Assembly: GCF_030733685.1 (NCBI RefSeq)
Contig: NZ_JASHIM010000008.1
Location: 62,001-126,000 of the forward strand
Direction: 5' to 3'
Length of the DNA stretch: 64,000 nt
From: Roseovarius sp. MMSF_3281
GTDB lineage: Bacteria > Pseudomonadota > Alphaproteobacteria > Rhodobacterales > Rhodobacteraceae
A model generated the notes under the pieces. It did not search any database. It worked only from the letters and a program-made list of their open reading frames with translations, and was not told the DNA's origin. Shown here one piece after another: positions 16,898-25,955 of the stretch. How positions within the stretch are numbered: the first letter of the stretch is position 1; every line of letters starts with the position of its first letter. A program made the position numbers and the translations under genes.

Positions 16898-19800
16898 TTA
16901 TTCGAATTCGATCAGCAGATCCTTGGCGTCGATCTGACCGCCCGGTTGGACATGCACGGCCTTCACCGTGGCGTCGCGTTCGGCGTGGATGCCGGTTTCC
17001 ATCTTCATCGCCTCGATGGTCAGCAGCATATCGCCTTCCTTCACGGCCTGTCCGACGGTGGCGACCACGCTGGCCACCACGCCGGGCATCGGCGCGCCGA
17101 CGTGATCGGGGTTGCCCGCTTCGGCCTTGGGCCGGGCCACGGCTTCGGCCTTCACCTTGCGGTCGGGCACGCGGATCACGCGGGGCTGACCGTTGAGTTC
17201 GAAAAAGACCTTCACGTCGCCCTCTTCCGAGGTTTCGCCGACGGTTTGCAGGCGGATTTCAAGGATCTTGCCGGGGTCGATCTCGGCCGAGATTTCCTCG
17301 CCCGGTTCCATCCCGTAAAAGAAGGTCCGGGTGGGCAGGGTGCGCACCGGGCCGTACATCCGGTGGCGGCCCATGTAATCGAGGAAAACCTTGGGATACA
17401 TCAGGTACCCGTTGAGGTCTTCGCTATCCACCTGCATGCCTTCAAGCTGTTCGACCAGATCGGCACGGGCGGCGTCAAGGTCCACCGGATCAAGATGCGC
17501 GCCGGGCCGTTCGGTGTTGGGTTTTTCGTCTTTCAGAACCTTTGTGACGATGCTGTCGGGGAAGCCGCCCGGCGGCTGGCCAAGGTTGCCGCGCATCATG
17601 TCGATGACCGAGTCGGGGAAGGCGACATCGGTGTCGGGGTCTTCCACCTGCTCGCGGGTCAGCCCCTGGGAGACCATCATCAGCGCCATGTCGCCCACCA
17701 CCTTGGAGGACGGCGTGACCTTCACGATATCGCCGAACATCTGGTTCACATCGGCATAGGTTTTCGCCACTTCGGGCCAGCGGTCTTCAAGGCCAAGGCT
17801 GCGCGCCTGTGCCTTGAGGTTGGTGAACTGGCCCCCCGGCATTTCGTGCAGGTAAACCTCGGAGGCGGGGGCCTGCAGGCCCGACTCAAACGCCACGTAT
17901 TGGGCGCGGACATGCTCCCAGTAGTTGGACACCTCGCGGATGCGTTCGATATCAAGCCCGGTGTCGCGCTTGGTGTGCATCAGGGCCTCGGTGATGGAGC
18001 CAAGGCAGGGCTGCGATGTACCTCCCGAGAAGGCATCCATCGCCGCGTCCACTGCATCGACACCCGCCTCGGCGGCGGCAAGGATGGTGGCCCCCGCGAT
18101 GCCCGAGGTATCGTGGGTGTGGAAGTGGACGGGAATGTCCAGCTCGTCCTTGAGCGCCTTCACAAGCTGCGTTGCGGCGGCGGGTTTCAGAAGGCCCGCC
18201 ATATCCTTGAGGCCCAGAACATGCGCGCCCGCGGCCTGCAGGTCCTTGGCCATGCCGACATAGTATTTCAGGTCATACTTGGCGCGGTCGGGGTCAAGGA
18301 TATCGCCGGTATAGCAAATCGTGCCTTCGCAGATCTTGCCCGAGTCGATGACCGCGTCCATGGCGACGCGCATGTTTTCCACCCAGTTGAGGCTGTCGAA
18401 CACGCGGAAGACATCGACGCCGGTTTCCGCCGCCTGACGGACGAATTCCTGCACCACGTTGTCGGGATAGTTGGTGTAGCCCACGCCGTTGGAGGCACGA
18501 AGCAGCATCTGCGTCAGCAGGTTGGGCATGGCGGCGCGCAAATCGCGCAGGCGCTGCCACGGGCATTCCTGCAAGAAGCGGTAGGCCACGTCGAAAGTGG
18601 CCCCGCCCCAGCATTCCACCGAGAAAAGCTGTGGCAGGTTGGCGGCATAGGCGGGTGCGACCTTGGCCATGTCGATCGAGCGCATCCGCGTGGCCAAAAG
18701 CGATTGGTGACCGTCGCGCATGGTGGTGTCGGTCAGAAGCAGGCGGTCTTGGTCCAGCATCCAGTCGGCCACGGCCTTGGCGCCTTGTTCTTCCAGCAGG
18801 GTTTTGCTGCCCGGCGCGGGTTCGGCGATGAGTTGCGGCGGGCGGGGCGGTTTGACATCGGCGGGCTTGGCGCGGCCGGTGGTTTCGGGATGCCCGTTCA
18901 CCGTGATGTCGGCGATATAGGTCAGCACCTTGGTGCCCCGGTCGCGACGCTTGGAGAAATTGAAAAGCTCGGGCGTCTCGTCGATGAACTTGGTGGTGTA
19001 TTCGTTGTTCAGGAACGTGGGATGCTTGAGCAGGTTTTCCACGAAGTTGATGTTGGTCGAGACCCCGCGAATACGGAATTCGCGCAGGGCGCGGTCCATC
19101 CGGGCAATCGCCGCCTCGGGGGTTTGGGCGTGGGCGGTGACCTTGGTCAGCAGGCTGTCGTAGTAGCGGGTGATGACGCCGCCGGAATAGGCGGTGCCGC
19201 CGTCAAGGCGAATACCCATGCCCGTGGCCGAGCGATAGGCGGTGATGCGGCCATAATCGGGGATGAAGTTATTGAGCGGGTCCTCGGTGGTGATCCGGGT
19301 TTGCAGGGCGTGACCGTTGAGGGTGATTTCCGACTGGTCGGCCTTGCGGGTGGCCTCGGCCAGCGGCTTGCCCTCGGCGATCTTGATCTGGGCCTGTACG
19401 ATGTCGATGCCGGTCACTTCTTCGGTGACGGTATGTTCGACCTGTACGCGGGGGTTGACCTCGATGAAGTAGAAATTGCCGGTTTCCATATCCATCAGGA
19501 ATTCGACAGTGCCCGCACATTCGTAATTGACGTGCTTGCAGATTTTATAGCCCAGCTCGCACAGCTCTTCGCGCTGTGCGTCCGAAAGGTAGGGGGCAGG
19601 GGCGCGTTCCACGACCTTCTGGTTGCGCCGCTGGACCGAGCAATCGCGCTCGTAAAGATGGTACATATGGCCGTGCTTGTCGCCCAAGATCTGAACCTCG
19701 ACGTGGCGGGCGCGGGTGATCATCTTTTCAAGATAGCCCTCGCCGTTGCCAAAGGCGGCTTCGGCCTCGCGGCGGCCTTCCATGACCTTTTCGGCCAGTT

Positions 19801-20335
19801 CCTCGGGCTTGGTGATCGGGCGCATGCCACGGCCCCCGCCGCCCCAGCTTGCCTTGAGCATGAGGGGATAGCCGATTTCAGCCGCTTCTTTGGCGATGGT
19901 GTCCATGTCGTCGCCCAGAACCTCGGTGGCCGGGATCACGGGCACGCCCGCCTCGATCGCCACCTTGCGGGCGCTGGCCTTGTCGCCAAGGGCGCGCATG
20001 GTTTCGGCCTTGGGGCCGATGAAGGTGATGCCGTTTTCGGCGCAGGCATCCACGAAATCGGGATTTTCCGACAGCAGGCCATAGCCGGGATGAATGGCGT
20101 CGGCGCCCGATTCCTTGGCGACGCGGATGATTTCCTCGATCGACAGGTACGCAGCCACCGGGCCCAGCCCCTCGCCGATGCGATAGGCCTCGTCGGCCTT
20201 GAAACGGTGCAGGCCCAGTTTGTCCTCTTCTGCGAAGACGGCGACGGTGCGTTTGCCCATCTCGTTGGCGGCACGCATGATGCGGATGGCAATTTCGCCG
20301 CGGTTCGCGATCAGGATTTTCTTGAAGTCAGCCAC
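16898..20335 (-). CDS. pyc: Pyruvate carboxylase
   Basis: This is a single-chain 1145-residue anaplerotic enzyme making oxaloacetate from pyruvate. Domains in order are biotin carboxylase (about 1-450, with KASWGGGGRGMRPI near 165), carboxyltransferase (from about 530, with LLTDTTMRDGHQSLLATRM), and C-terminal biotin carrier with the biotinylated Lys1111 in EAMKMETG. All are complete. The start is GTG at 20335, giving MADFKKILIANRGEIA, the standard N-terminus. It is a single gene with 238 bp to lldD. A very long open frame on the opposite strand is a GC-codon mirror, not a gene. Confidence 0.97.
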   Translation of the reverse strand: MADFKKILIANRGEIAIRIMRAANEMGKRTVAVFAEEDKLGLHRFKADEAYRIGEGLGPVAAYLSIEEIIRVAKESGADAIHPGYGLLSENPDFVDACAENGITFIGPKAETMRALGDKASARKVAIEAGVPVIPATEVLGDDMDTIAKEAAEIGYPLMLKASWGGGGRGMRPITKPEELAEKVMEGRREAEAAFGNGEGYLEKMITRARHVEVQILGDKHGHMYHLYERDCSVQRRNQKVVERAPAPYLSDAQREELCELGYKICKHVNYECAGTVEFLMDMETGNFYFIEVNPRVQVEHTVTEEVTGIDIVQAQIKIAEGKPLAEATRKADQSEITLNGHALQTRITTEDPLNNFIPDYGRITAYRSATGMGIRLDGGTAYSGGVITRYYDSLLTKVTAHAQTPEAAIARMDRALREFRIRGVSTNINFVENLLKHPTFLNNEYTTKFIDETPELFNFSKRRDRGTKVLTYIADITVNGHPETTGRAKPADVKPPRPPQLIAEPAPGSKTLLEEQGAKAVADWMLDQDRLLLTDTTMRDGHQSLLATRMRSIDMAKVAPAYAANLPQLFSVECWGGATFDVAYRFLQECPWQRLRDLRAAMPNLLTQMLLRASNGVGYTNYPDNVVQEFVRQAAETGVDVFRVFDSLNWVENMRVAMDAVIDSGKICEGTICYTGDILDPDRAKYDLKYYVGMAKDLQAAGAHVLGLKDMAGLLKPAAATQLVKALKDELDIPVHFHTHDTSGIAGATILAAAEAGVDAVDAAMDAFSGGTSQPCLGSITEALMHTKRDTGLDIERIREVSNYWEHVRAQYVAFESGLQAPASEVYLHEMPGGQFTNLKAQARSLGLEDRWPEVAKTYADVNQMFGDIVKVTPSSKVVGDMALMMVSQGLTREQVEDPDTDVAFPDSVIDMMRGNLGQPPGGFPDSIVTKVLKDEKPNTERPGAHLDPVDLDAARADLVEQLEGMQVDSEDLNGYLMYPKVFLDYMGRHRMYGPVRTLPTRTFFYGMEPGEEISAEIDPGKILEIRLQTVGETSEEGDVKVFFELNGQPRVIRVPDRKVKAEAVARPKAEAGNPDHVGAPMPGVVASVVATVGQAVKEGDMLLTIEAMKMETGIHAERDATVKAVHVQPGGQIDAKDLLIEFE

Positions 20336-20507
20336 GGGCCATGTCCCCCTTGGTGCGGTCTTTTGATCTGGAGGGGATGTTCGCGCTGCGGCGCGGCACC
20401 CCCGCGAAACTTGTAGGATTTGTGAAAGGTTTGCGCAATCCGGCTTTGTGGGTATTTGCCGAGTGGGGAAAATTCCTGCCCGGGCGGGTAGGGCGGTTTA
20501 CCCGGGT

Positions 20508-20567
20508 GGCGCCGAAGTCTTGAAAAGACTTCGGACCGATTTCTTTTGAAGAAATCGGTCGGGCGCC
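20508..20567. repeat. Tandem long-stem hairpins abutting the lldD stop
   Basis: There are two adjacent hairpins: CCGAAGTCTT-GAA-AAGACTTCGG (20512-20534) and ACCGATTTCTT-TTG-AAGAAATCGGT (20535-20559). They are perfect 10- and 11-bp stems with 3-nt loops. The pair is framed by GGCGCC at 20508-20513 and 20562-20567 and ends six bases before the lldD stop at 20574. It resembles the palindromic units found at gene ends in many Rhodobacteraceae. The remaining 170 bp toward pyc shows nothing I can name. Confidence 0.65.
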
Positions 20568-20573
20568 GTGGGG

Positions 20574-21713
20574 TCAGCCCGGCGCGATCAGCCTTTGCCG
20601 CGCATCGCTTAACCGGGTCAGGCCCAGTTGCCCCATGTTGGCGATCAGGTCCTGGGTCAGGATATGGGTCAGGTGGTCGGGGCCCGCCTCGCCCAGGGCC
20701 CCAAGGGCATAGTGCCATGCGCGGCCCATCATCACGAAATCGGCCCCAAGGGCAAAGGCGCGCAGGATATCAAGCCCCGTGTCAACCCCGCCATCCATGA
20801 TCACCGGCAACGACGTGGCCGCGCGGATGGCGGGCAGCACTTCGGTGGTGGCCGGGGCAGCGTCGAATTGGCGGCCCGCGTGGTTGGACACCCAGATCGC
20901 ATCGACGCCTTCGGCCTCAAGCGCCTTTGCATCCTCGGCCGACAGCACACCCTTGACCACGAAGGGCCCATCCCACGCCTCGCGCAGCCAGCGCAGGTAA
21001 TCCCAGTCGGGCGCCGTGCGCAGCAAGTACCCGGCGTGTTTGTTCGATGGCAGCCCCGAGGTTTTCCCGGCATATTCGTCAATCAGGCGCATGCGCGGCA
21101 TGCCGCGCTGTGCCATGCCCATGGCCCAGGCCGGGCAGCGCGCCACTTGGGCCAGAAGGCGCGGCGTCAGGCGCGGCGGTTGCGTGAGGCCAGAGCGGGT
21201 TTGCCGTTCGCGTCGGCTGGGCGTGGGAACATCGACAGTCAGGATAAGCGTGGAAAAGCCCGCGTTCTTGGCACGGGTAAGCATATCCTGCCTGATCTCG
21301 GGGTCGCGGGGCGGGTACATCTGGAACCACGCATGTTGGCCCAGTTGGCCTTTCAAATCCTCGGGGGTCTGGCTGGCCACCGTGGACAGGCCATAGGGGA
21401 TACCGGCCTTGGCCGCCGCACCCGCCAGCATCCCTTCGGCCCCCGGCCAGATCAGGCCCGACATCCCCACCGGCGCGATGCCGAAGGGCAGCGGCAAGGA
21501 TTGGCCCATAAGCGATACCGAAAGGTCCGGCTCCACCTCGCCATGCAGGATGGAGGGCATAAGGCGCAGCTTGTCCATCTCGCTGCGGTTGCGCCTTTGG
21601 GTGGCCTCTTGTCCCGTGGCACTGTCGAGGTACTCCCAGACAAAGCGCGGGATGCGCCGCATGGCATGGTCACGTAGATCGGAAAGGCCGGGGTATTTTG
21701 CATCAAGATTCAT
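20574..21713 (-). CDS. lldD: FMN-dependent L-lactate dehydrogenase (cytochrome type)
   Basis: The 379-residue protein belongs to the FMN-dependent alpha-hydroxyacid dehydrogenase family. Visible are PRFVWEYLDSATGQE near the N-terminus, the FMN segment LPLPFGIAPVGMSGL, the catalytic SNHAGRQFD loop with its histidine and arginine, and the phosphate-binding MDGGVDTGLDILRAFALGADFVMMGR. It oxidises L-lactate to pyruvate, passing electrons to the respiratory chain, and sits next to pyc, which would use the pyruvate. The ATG at 21713 gives MNLDAKYPGLSDLR, the usual start. Other 2-hydroxyacids are possible substrates. Confidence 0.9.
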   Translation of the reverse strand: MNLDAKYPGLSDLRDHAMRRIPRFVWEYLDSATGQEATQRRNRSEMDKLRLMPSILHGEVEPDLSVSLMGQSLPLPFGIAPVGMSGLIWPGAEGMLAGAAAKAGIPYGLSTVASQTPEDLKGQLGQHAWFQMYPPRDPEIRQDMLTRAKNAGFSTLILTVDVPTPSRRERQTRSGLTQPPRLTPRLLAQVARCPAWAMGMAQRGMPRMRLIDEYAGKTSGLPSNKHAGYLLRTAPDWDYLRWLREAWDGPFVVKGVLSAEDAKALEAEGVDAIWVSNHAGRQFDAAPATTEVLPAIRAATSLPVIMDGGVDTGLDILRAFALGADFVMMGRAWHYALGALGEAGPDHLTHILTQDLIANMGQLGLTRLSDARQRLIAPG

Positions 21714-21832
21714 GGCCGTAGTTGTGCGGGTTTGGGCGAGGTTGTCCAGAGGCAAAGCATAAAGAGCAGGGCCGCGTCCGACCCCGGGTGGGCGCGGCCA
21801 TGGCGCCCGCAGGTTATTTTCTTCAACACGAA

Positions 21833-21847
21833 GAACATTCCCCGAAC
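21833..21847 (+). promoter_or_regulatory. LexA (SOS) box upstream of uvrD/pcrA
   Basis: GAAC-ATTCCCC-GAAC is an exact GAAC-N7-GAAC direct repeat, the reverse complement of the GTTC-N7-GTTC operator established for LexA in alphaproteobacteria. It lies 43 bp upstream of the helicase ATG in the divergent lldD-uvrD spacer, where an SOS operator is expected. Confidence 0.75.
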
Positions 21848-21889
21848 ATTCCCTTTAACTCATATTTAACCCGCGCTATCTTGTACGCC

Positions 21890-24457
21890 ATGAGCAGTTT
21901 TGACGAATCCGACGCCTTTGAAGGGGCAAGTCTTGCCGCGCGGGCCGTGGCGGCGCGGCCCACGCCCTATCTTGAAGATCTCAACCCGCAGCAACGCGCG
22001 GCGGTGGAGGCCTTGGACGGGCCTGTCCTGATGCTGGCAGGCGCGGGAACGGGCAAGACCAAGGCCCTGACCACCCGGATCGTGCATTTGCTGAACACCG
22101 GCAGCGCGCGCCCGAATGAAATTCTGGCGGTGACCTTCACCAACAAGGCGGCGCGCGAGATGAAGATGCGCGTCGGACGGACGCTGGGCGAGGCGGTGGA
22201 GGGGATGCCTTGGCTGGGCACCTTCCATTCGATCTGTGTGAAGCTGCTGCGCCGACATGCGGAACTGGTCGATCTGAAGTCGAATTTCACCATTCTGGAT
22301 ACCGACGATCAAATCCGGCTGATGAAGCAGTTGATCCAGGCGGCGGGGATCGACGACAAACGCTGGCCCGCGCGGGCGCTGGCCGGGGTGATCGACAACT
22401 GGAAAAACCGGGCATGGACGCCGGATAATGTGCCAGCCGGTGAGGCAAGCGCCTTTGATGGCAAGGGCGTGGCGCTTTACAAGCAATACCAGATACGCCT
22501 GCGCGAATTGAACGCCGTGGATTTCGGTGACCTGCTGTTGCACATGGTCACGATTTTCCAGGGCCACGAGGATATCCTGGCGCAATATCAACGCTGGTTC
22601 CGCTACATCCTGGTAGACGAGTATCAGGATACCAACGTCGCCCAATACCTCTGGCTGCGGCTCTTGGCGGGGGGACACAAGAACATCTGCTGCGTGGGCG
22701 ACGACGATCAGTCGATCTATGGCTGGCGCGGGGCCGAGGTGGGCAATATCCTGCGGTTCGAAAAGGATTTTCCGGGGGCCGAGGTGATCCGGCTGGAGCA
22801 GAATTACCGGAGCACCCCGCATATCCTCGCCGCCGCTGGCGGTGTGATTTCCGGCAACAAGGGCCGTCTGGGCAAGGAGCTTTGGACCGAGGCCAAGGAG
22901 GGAAAAAAAGTCGGCCTTATGGGCCTTTGGGATGGCGAAGAAGAAGCCCGTTGGGTGGGAGAACAAATCGAAGATGCGCAAGCTGGGCGAGGGCGCTTCA
23001 GGGATCGTAAAAATCCTCGTTCAGAGAGCTTTCAACAGGAGTTGGACAGGCGCGCTAAACATGGGCTTGGCCGACTTACCAGACAGCAATTTGTACGATG
23101 GGCTATGGAGAGTGGAACGGCGTATTCCGATCTCAAGGTTCAAAATTTGCTACTTCGGCTTTTGAAAGACGATCCAAATGCGCAAAATATGTACAAAGCC
23201 ATTTTGGCGAGTCCTGTAGATCGGTATTCATTAAATGAAGTAGCCATCCTCGTGCGTGCCTCCCACCAGATGCGGGCCTTTGAAGATCGGTTCCTGACCA
23301 TCGGCTTGCCCTATCGCGTCATCGGTGGCCCACGGTTTTACGAGCGGATGGAGATCCGCGATGCCATGGCCTATTTCCGGCTGGTGGTCAGCCCCTCGGA
23401 CGATCTGGCCTTCGAGCGGATCGTGAACACGCCCAAGCGCGGGCTTGGCGACAAGGCGCAGCAGACCATTCAGCGGATCGCGCGGGACAACGGCGTGTCG
23501 CTCTTGGATGGGGCGGCCTTGGCGGTTGAGCAGGGGGCGATCAAGGGGAAAGGCGCAAATGCGCTGGGCAAGCTGGTGGTGGACCTGTCGCGCTGGGGCC
23601 GGATGACGGGCGATGCGGACGTAAGCCATGTGGAACTGGCCGAGATCATCCTTGACGAATCCGGCTATACCGAGATGTGGCAAAACGACAAGACGCCCGA
23701 AGCCCCGGGGCGCTTGGAGAACCTCAAGGAATTGGTCAAAGCGCTGGAGCAGTTCGAGAACCTGGGCGGCTTCCTCGAACACATCAGCCTGATCATGGAT
23801 AACGAGAACGAAGAGCAGGGCGAGAAAGTCAGCATCATGACCCTGCACGCCGCCAAGGGGCTGGAGTTTCCCGCCGTGTTCCTGCCGGGGTGGGAGGATG
23901 GCCTCTTTCCCTCGCAACGCTCGATGGACGAGTCGGGCCTCAAGGGCGTGGAGGAGGAGCGCAGGCTCGCCTATGTCGGCATCACCCGCGCCGAGGAGAT
24001 TTGCACCATTTCCTTCGCGGGCAACCGGCGGGTTTACGGCCAGTGGCAAAGCCAGATGCCAAGCCGCTTCATTGACGAGCTGCCCGAAGAGCATGTCGAG
24101 GTGTTGACCCCGCCGGGCCTTTACGGCGGCGGATATGGCGCGGCGGGTGGCATGGGCCAATCGGGGTTGGAGCAGATGGCGGCAGAGGCCAATGTTTACA
24201 ACTCCCCCGGCTGGCGGCGGATGCAATCGCGCGCCGGCGAGCGGCCGATTTCCCAACCCCGCGAAAGCAAGTCCAGCGTGATCGACGCGCAGGCCGTCAG
24301 TTCGCACACCATGGGCGAGCGGGTCTTTCACCAAAAATTCGGCTATGGCGCGGTGATCGGGATCGAGGGCGACAAGCTTGAGATCGACTTTGAAAAGGCA
24401 GGCGTAAAGAAGGTTGTAGCGCGTTTCGTCACCGGCGCGGACGATGTGCCGTTTTGA
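21890..24457 (+). CDS. uvrD: UvrD/PcrA-type ATP-dependent DNA helicase II with an unusual insertion
   Basis: The 855-residue superfamily-1A helicase has Walker A in LAGAGTGKTKAL (about residue 50), Walker B DEYQDTN (about 243), GDDDQSIYGWRGAE, the LEQNYRSTPH motif IV (about 303), TLHAAKGLEFPAVFLPGWEDG and EERRLAYVGITRAEE. It ends with a PcrA/UvrD-like C-terminal tail that binds partner proteins. It unwinds DNA in excision and mismatch repair. Between residues about 366 and 447, in domain 2A, lies a low-GC stretch that most family members lack. The reading frame and all helicase motifs stay intact across it. The start MSSFDES at 21890 was chosen over longer in-frame extensions that run through the SOS box. 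Confidence 0.95.
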   Translation: MSSFDESDAFEGASLAARAVAARPTPYLEDLNPQQRAAVEALDGPVLMLAGAGTGKTKALTTRIVHLLNTGSARPNEILAVTFTNKAAREMKMRVGRTLGEAVEGMPWLGTFHSICVKLLRRHAELVDLKSNFTILDTDDQIRLMKQLIQAAGIDDKRWPARALAGVIDNWKNRAWTPDNVPAGEASAFDGKGVALYKQYQIRLRELNAVDFGDLLLHMVTIFQGHEDILAQYQRWFRYILVDEYQDTNVAQYLWLRLLAGGHKNICCVGDDDQSIYGWRGAEVGNILRFEKDFPGAEVIRLEQNYRSTPHILAAAGGVISGNKGRLGKELWTEAKEGKKVGLMGLWDGEEEARWVGEQIEDAQAGRGRFRDRKNPRSESFQQELDRRAKHGLGRLTRQQFVRWAMESGTAYSDLKVQNLLLRLLKDDPNAQNMYKAILASPVDRYSLNEVAILVRASHQMRAFEDRFLTIGLPYRVIGGPRFYERMEIRDAMAYFRLVVSPSDDLAFERIVNTPKRGLGDKAQQTIQRIARDNGVSLLDGAALAVEQGAIKGKGANALGKLVVDLSRWGRMTGDADVSHVELAEIILDESGYTEMWQNDKTPEAPGRLENLKELVKALEQFENLGGFLEHISLIMDNENEEQGEKVSIMTLHAAKGLEFPAVFLPGWEDGLFPSQRSMDESGLKGVEEERRLAYVGITRAEEICTISFAGNRRVYGQWQSQMPSRFIDELPEEHVEVLTPPGLYGGGYGAAGGMGQSGLEQMAAEANVYNSPGWRRMQSRAGERPISQPRESKSSVIDAQAVSSHTMGERVFHQKFGYGAVIGIEGDKLEIDFEKAGVKKVVARFVTGADDVPF
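22985..23230 (+). other. AT-rich in-frame insertion within uvrD
   Basis: From about GRGRFRDRKN to ILASPVDR the helicase carries roughly 80 residues not found between the EARWVGEQIEDAQ helix and the LNEVAILVRASHQMRAF strand in ordinary UvrD/PcrA. By hand count, bases 23001-23240 are about 45% G+C against clearly higher flanks, with codons such as AAA, TTA and TTT that the rest of the gene avoids. No terminal inverted repeat, target duplication or intein motif was seen. A second frame is also open over most of it (22932-23165). Confidence 0.7.
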
Positions 24458-24548
24458 ACGAAAATCCATCGCGAAACGCCCCTTTTCACGCGGGCCATCT
24501 AAGTTATATATGCAACTCACGACACAGGGTTGAAACAACGCGTTGAGC

Positions 24549-24890
24549 ATGAGCCAGCATCAGGTAATCACGGCAGGGCCTATGGGGGACGACGGGGATG
24601 ATACCTCGGTCGTGGTGGACACCCGTACCAAGACCAAGCGGCCACCGCTTTACAAGGTTTTGCTGCTGAACGACGATTATACGCCGATGGAATTCGTGGT
24701 CGCCGTGCTGGAGCGGTTTTTCGGCATGAACCACGCGCAGGCCTTCGAGATCATGCTGACCGTCCACAAGAAGGGCGTGGCCGTGGTCGGTGTCTTCAGC
24801 CACGAGATCGCCGAGACCAAGGTGGCGCAGGTGATGGATTTCGCCCGCCAGCATCAGCACCCGCTGCAATGCACCATGGAAAAAGAGTAA
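24549..24890 (+). CDS. clpS: ATP-dependent Clp protease adaptor ClpS
   Basis: ClpS delivers N-degron substrates to ClpAP. The 113-residue protein has a flexible N-terminus and then the conserved core: [17 protein letters not shown] with the N-end-rule pocket residues, [19 protein letters not shown] and a C-terminal helix. The ATG at 24549 is preferred to a TTG two codons earlier. clpA is not in the window. The next gene starts one base after its stop, so the two are probably co-transcribed. Confidence 0.95.
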   Translation: MSQHQVITAGPMGDDGDDTSVVVDTRTKTKRPPLYKVLLLNDDYTPMEFVVAVLERFFGMNHAQAFEIMLTVHKKGVAVVGVFSHEIAETKVAQVMDFARQHQHPLQCTMEKE

Positions 24891-24891
24891 C

Positions 24892-25884
24892 GTGGCGCAG
24901 GTGTCGCGTTTGACGCTGGCCGTGGAGGCGGGCGATCTGGCCTTGCCCGAGGCAGGGCGCATTGCCGTCTTCGCGCCGCGGGGCGATACGGATTTATCGG
25001 CGCTTCCCAAGGACCGGGTGCAGGTAATCACCGGGTTCAAACCGGATTTCGATGCATTTTCCGCGCGCGGCTTTGACTGCGTGGTCGAGGGCGAGGGGCC
25101 CTATGCCGCCGCCGTGGTCATCGTGCCGCGCGCCAAGGCACAGGCGCGCAGCCTTGTGGCCAAGGCGAACCGTATGAGCGACGGCATGGTCATCGTCGAC
25201 GGGGCCAAGACCGACGGGGTTGATTCCATCCTCAAGGCGGTGCGCGGGCGGGTGCCCGTCTGGGGGCCTGTAAACAAGGCCCATGGTAAGCTGTTCTGGT
25301 TCGAAGCGGGGCAGGCCCTTGCCGATTGGGCGCTGGCCGAAACCCAAGAGATTGCGGGCGGATACATGACCGCGCCGGGGGTGTTTTCCGCCGATGCGGT
25401 CGATCCGGCCTCATGCCTGCTGGGCGACCACCTGCCCGAGAAACTGGGTGCCGTGGTGGCCGATCTGGGCGCCGGTTGGGGATACCTGGGCACACGGGTT
25501 CTGGAGCGTGACAGCGTGGAGCACCTGCATCTGGTCGAGGCCGATCACGCCGCTTTGGACTGTGCCAAGCAGAACATAAGCGACCCGCGCGCCGCATTCC
25601 ATTGGGCCGATGCCACCACGTGGCGCGCGCCGGGGCCGGTGGACACGGTGGTGATGAACCCGCCCTTTCACACCGGCCGCGCCGCCGACCCCGACCTTGG
25701 CCGCGCCTTCATCGCGCAGGCGGCGGCGATGCTGAAACCCAAGGGGCTGCTTTGGATGGTGGCCAACCGGCATTTGCCCTATGAGACCGCCCTGTCCGAA
25801 CGCTTTGCCGAGGTCGCGGAAATCACCGGCGACAACCGCTTCAAGCTGTTGCGCGCCACGCGGCCCATCCGGAAGCATAGGTAG
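24892..25884 (+). CDS. RsmC-like class I methyltransferase (16S rRNA guanine-N2 type)
   Basis: The 330-residue protein has the two-domain build of RsmC/RlmG. A degenerate N-terminal methyltransferase domain is followed by an active C-terminal one with motif I VVADLGAGWGYLGTRVL and the catalytic NPPFHTG motif. The N-P-P-F-H form is typical of enzymes that methylate the exocyclic N2 of guanine in rRNA. The start is GTG at 24892, directly after the clpS stop. Assignment to G1207 specifically is inference. Confidence 0.82.
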   Translation: MAQVSRLTLAVEAGDLALPEAGRIAVFAPRGDTDLSALPKDRVQVITGFKPDFDAFSARGFDCVVEGEGPYAAAVVIVPRAKAQARSLVAKANRMSDGMVIVDGAKTDGVDSILKAVRGRVPVWGPVNKAHGKLFWFEAGQALADWALAETQEIAGGYMTAPGVFSADAVDPASCLLGDHLPEKLGAVVADLGAGWGYLGTRVLERDSVEHLHLVEADHAALDCAKQNISDPRAAFHWADATTWRAPGPVDTVVMNPPFHTGRAADPDLGRAFIAQAAAMLKPKGLLWMVANRHLPYETALSERFAEVAEITGDNRFKLLRATRPIRKHR

Positions 25885-25955
25885 AAAGCCCTTCCCCCGG
25901 TTTCTTTGCATGGCGTAGGCTCAACCGGCAGAATCACGACGGGAGTGTTCCGCGC

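Noticed and set aside
16946..20416. An uninterrupted antisense reading frame of about 1150 codons opposite pyruvate carboxylase, and a similar one of about 880 codons opposite the acylase gene (6948-9599)
   Set aside because: Both are mirror frames of high-GC codon bias. Their translations are rich in Gly/His/Arg without recognisable domains, while the sense strands encode complete known proteins.
22932..23165. A second open frame over the uvrD insertion (77 codons)
   Set aside because: It starts inside the conserved helicase region, has no ribosome site and ends in the insertion. The uvrD frame continues into conserved sequence on both sides.
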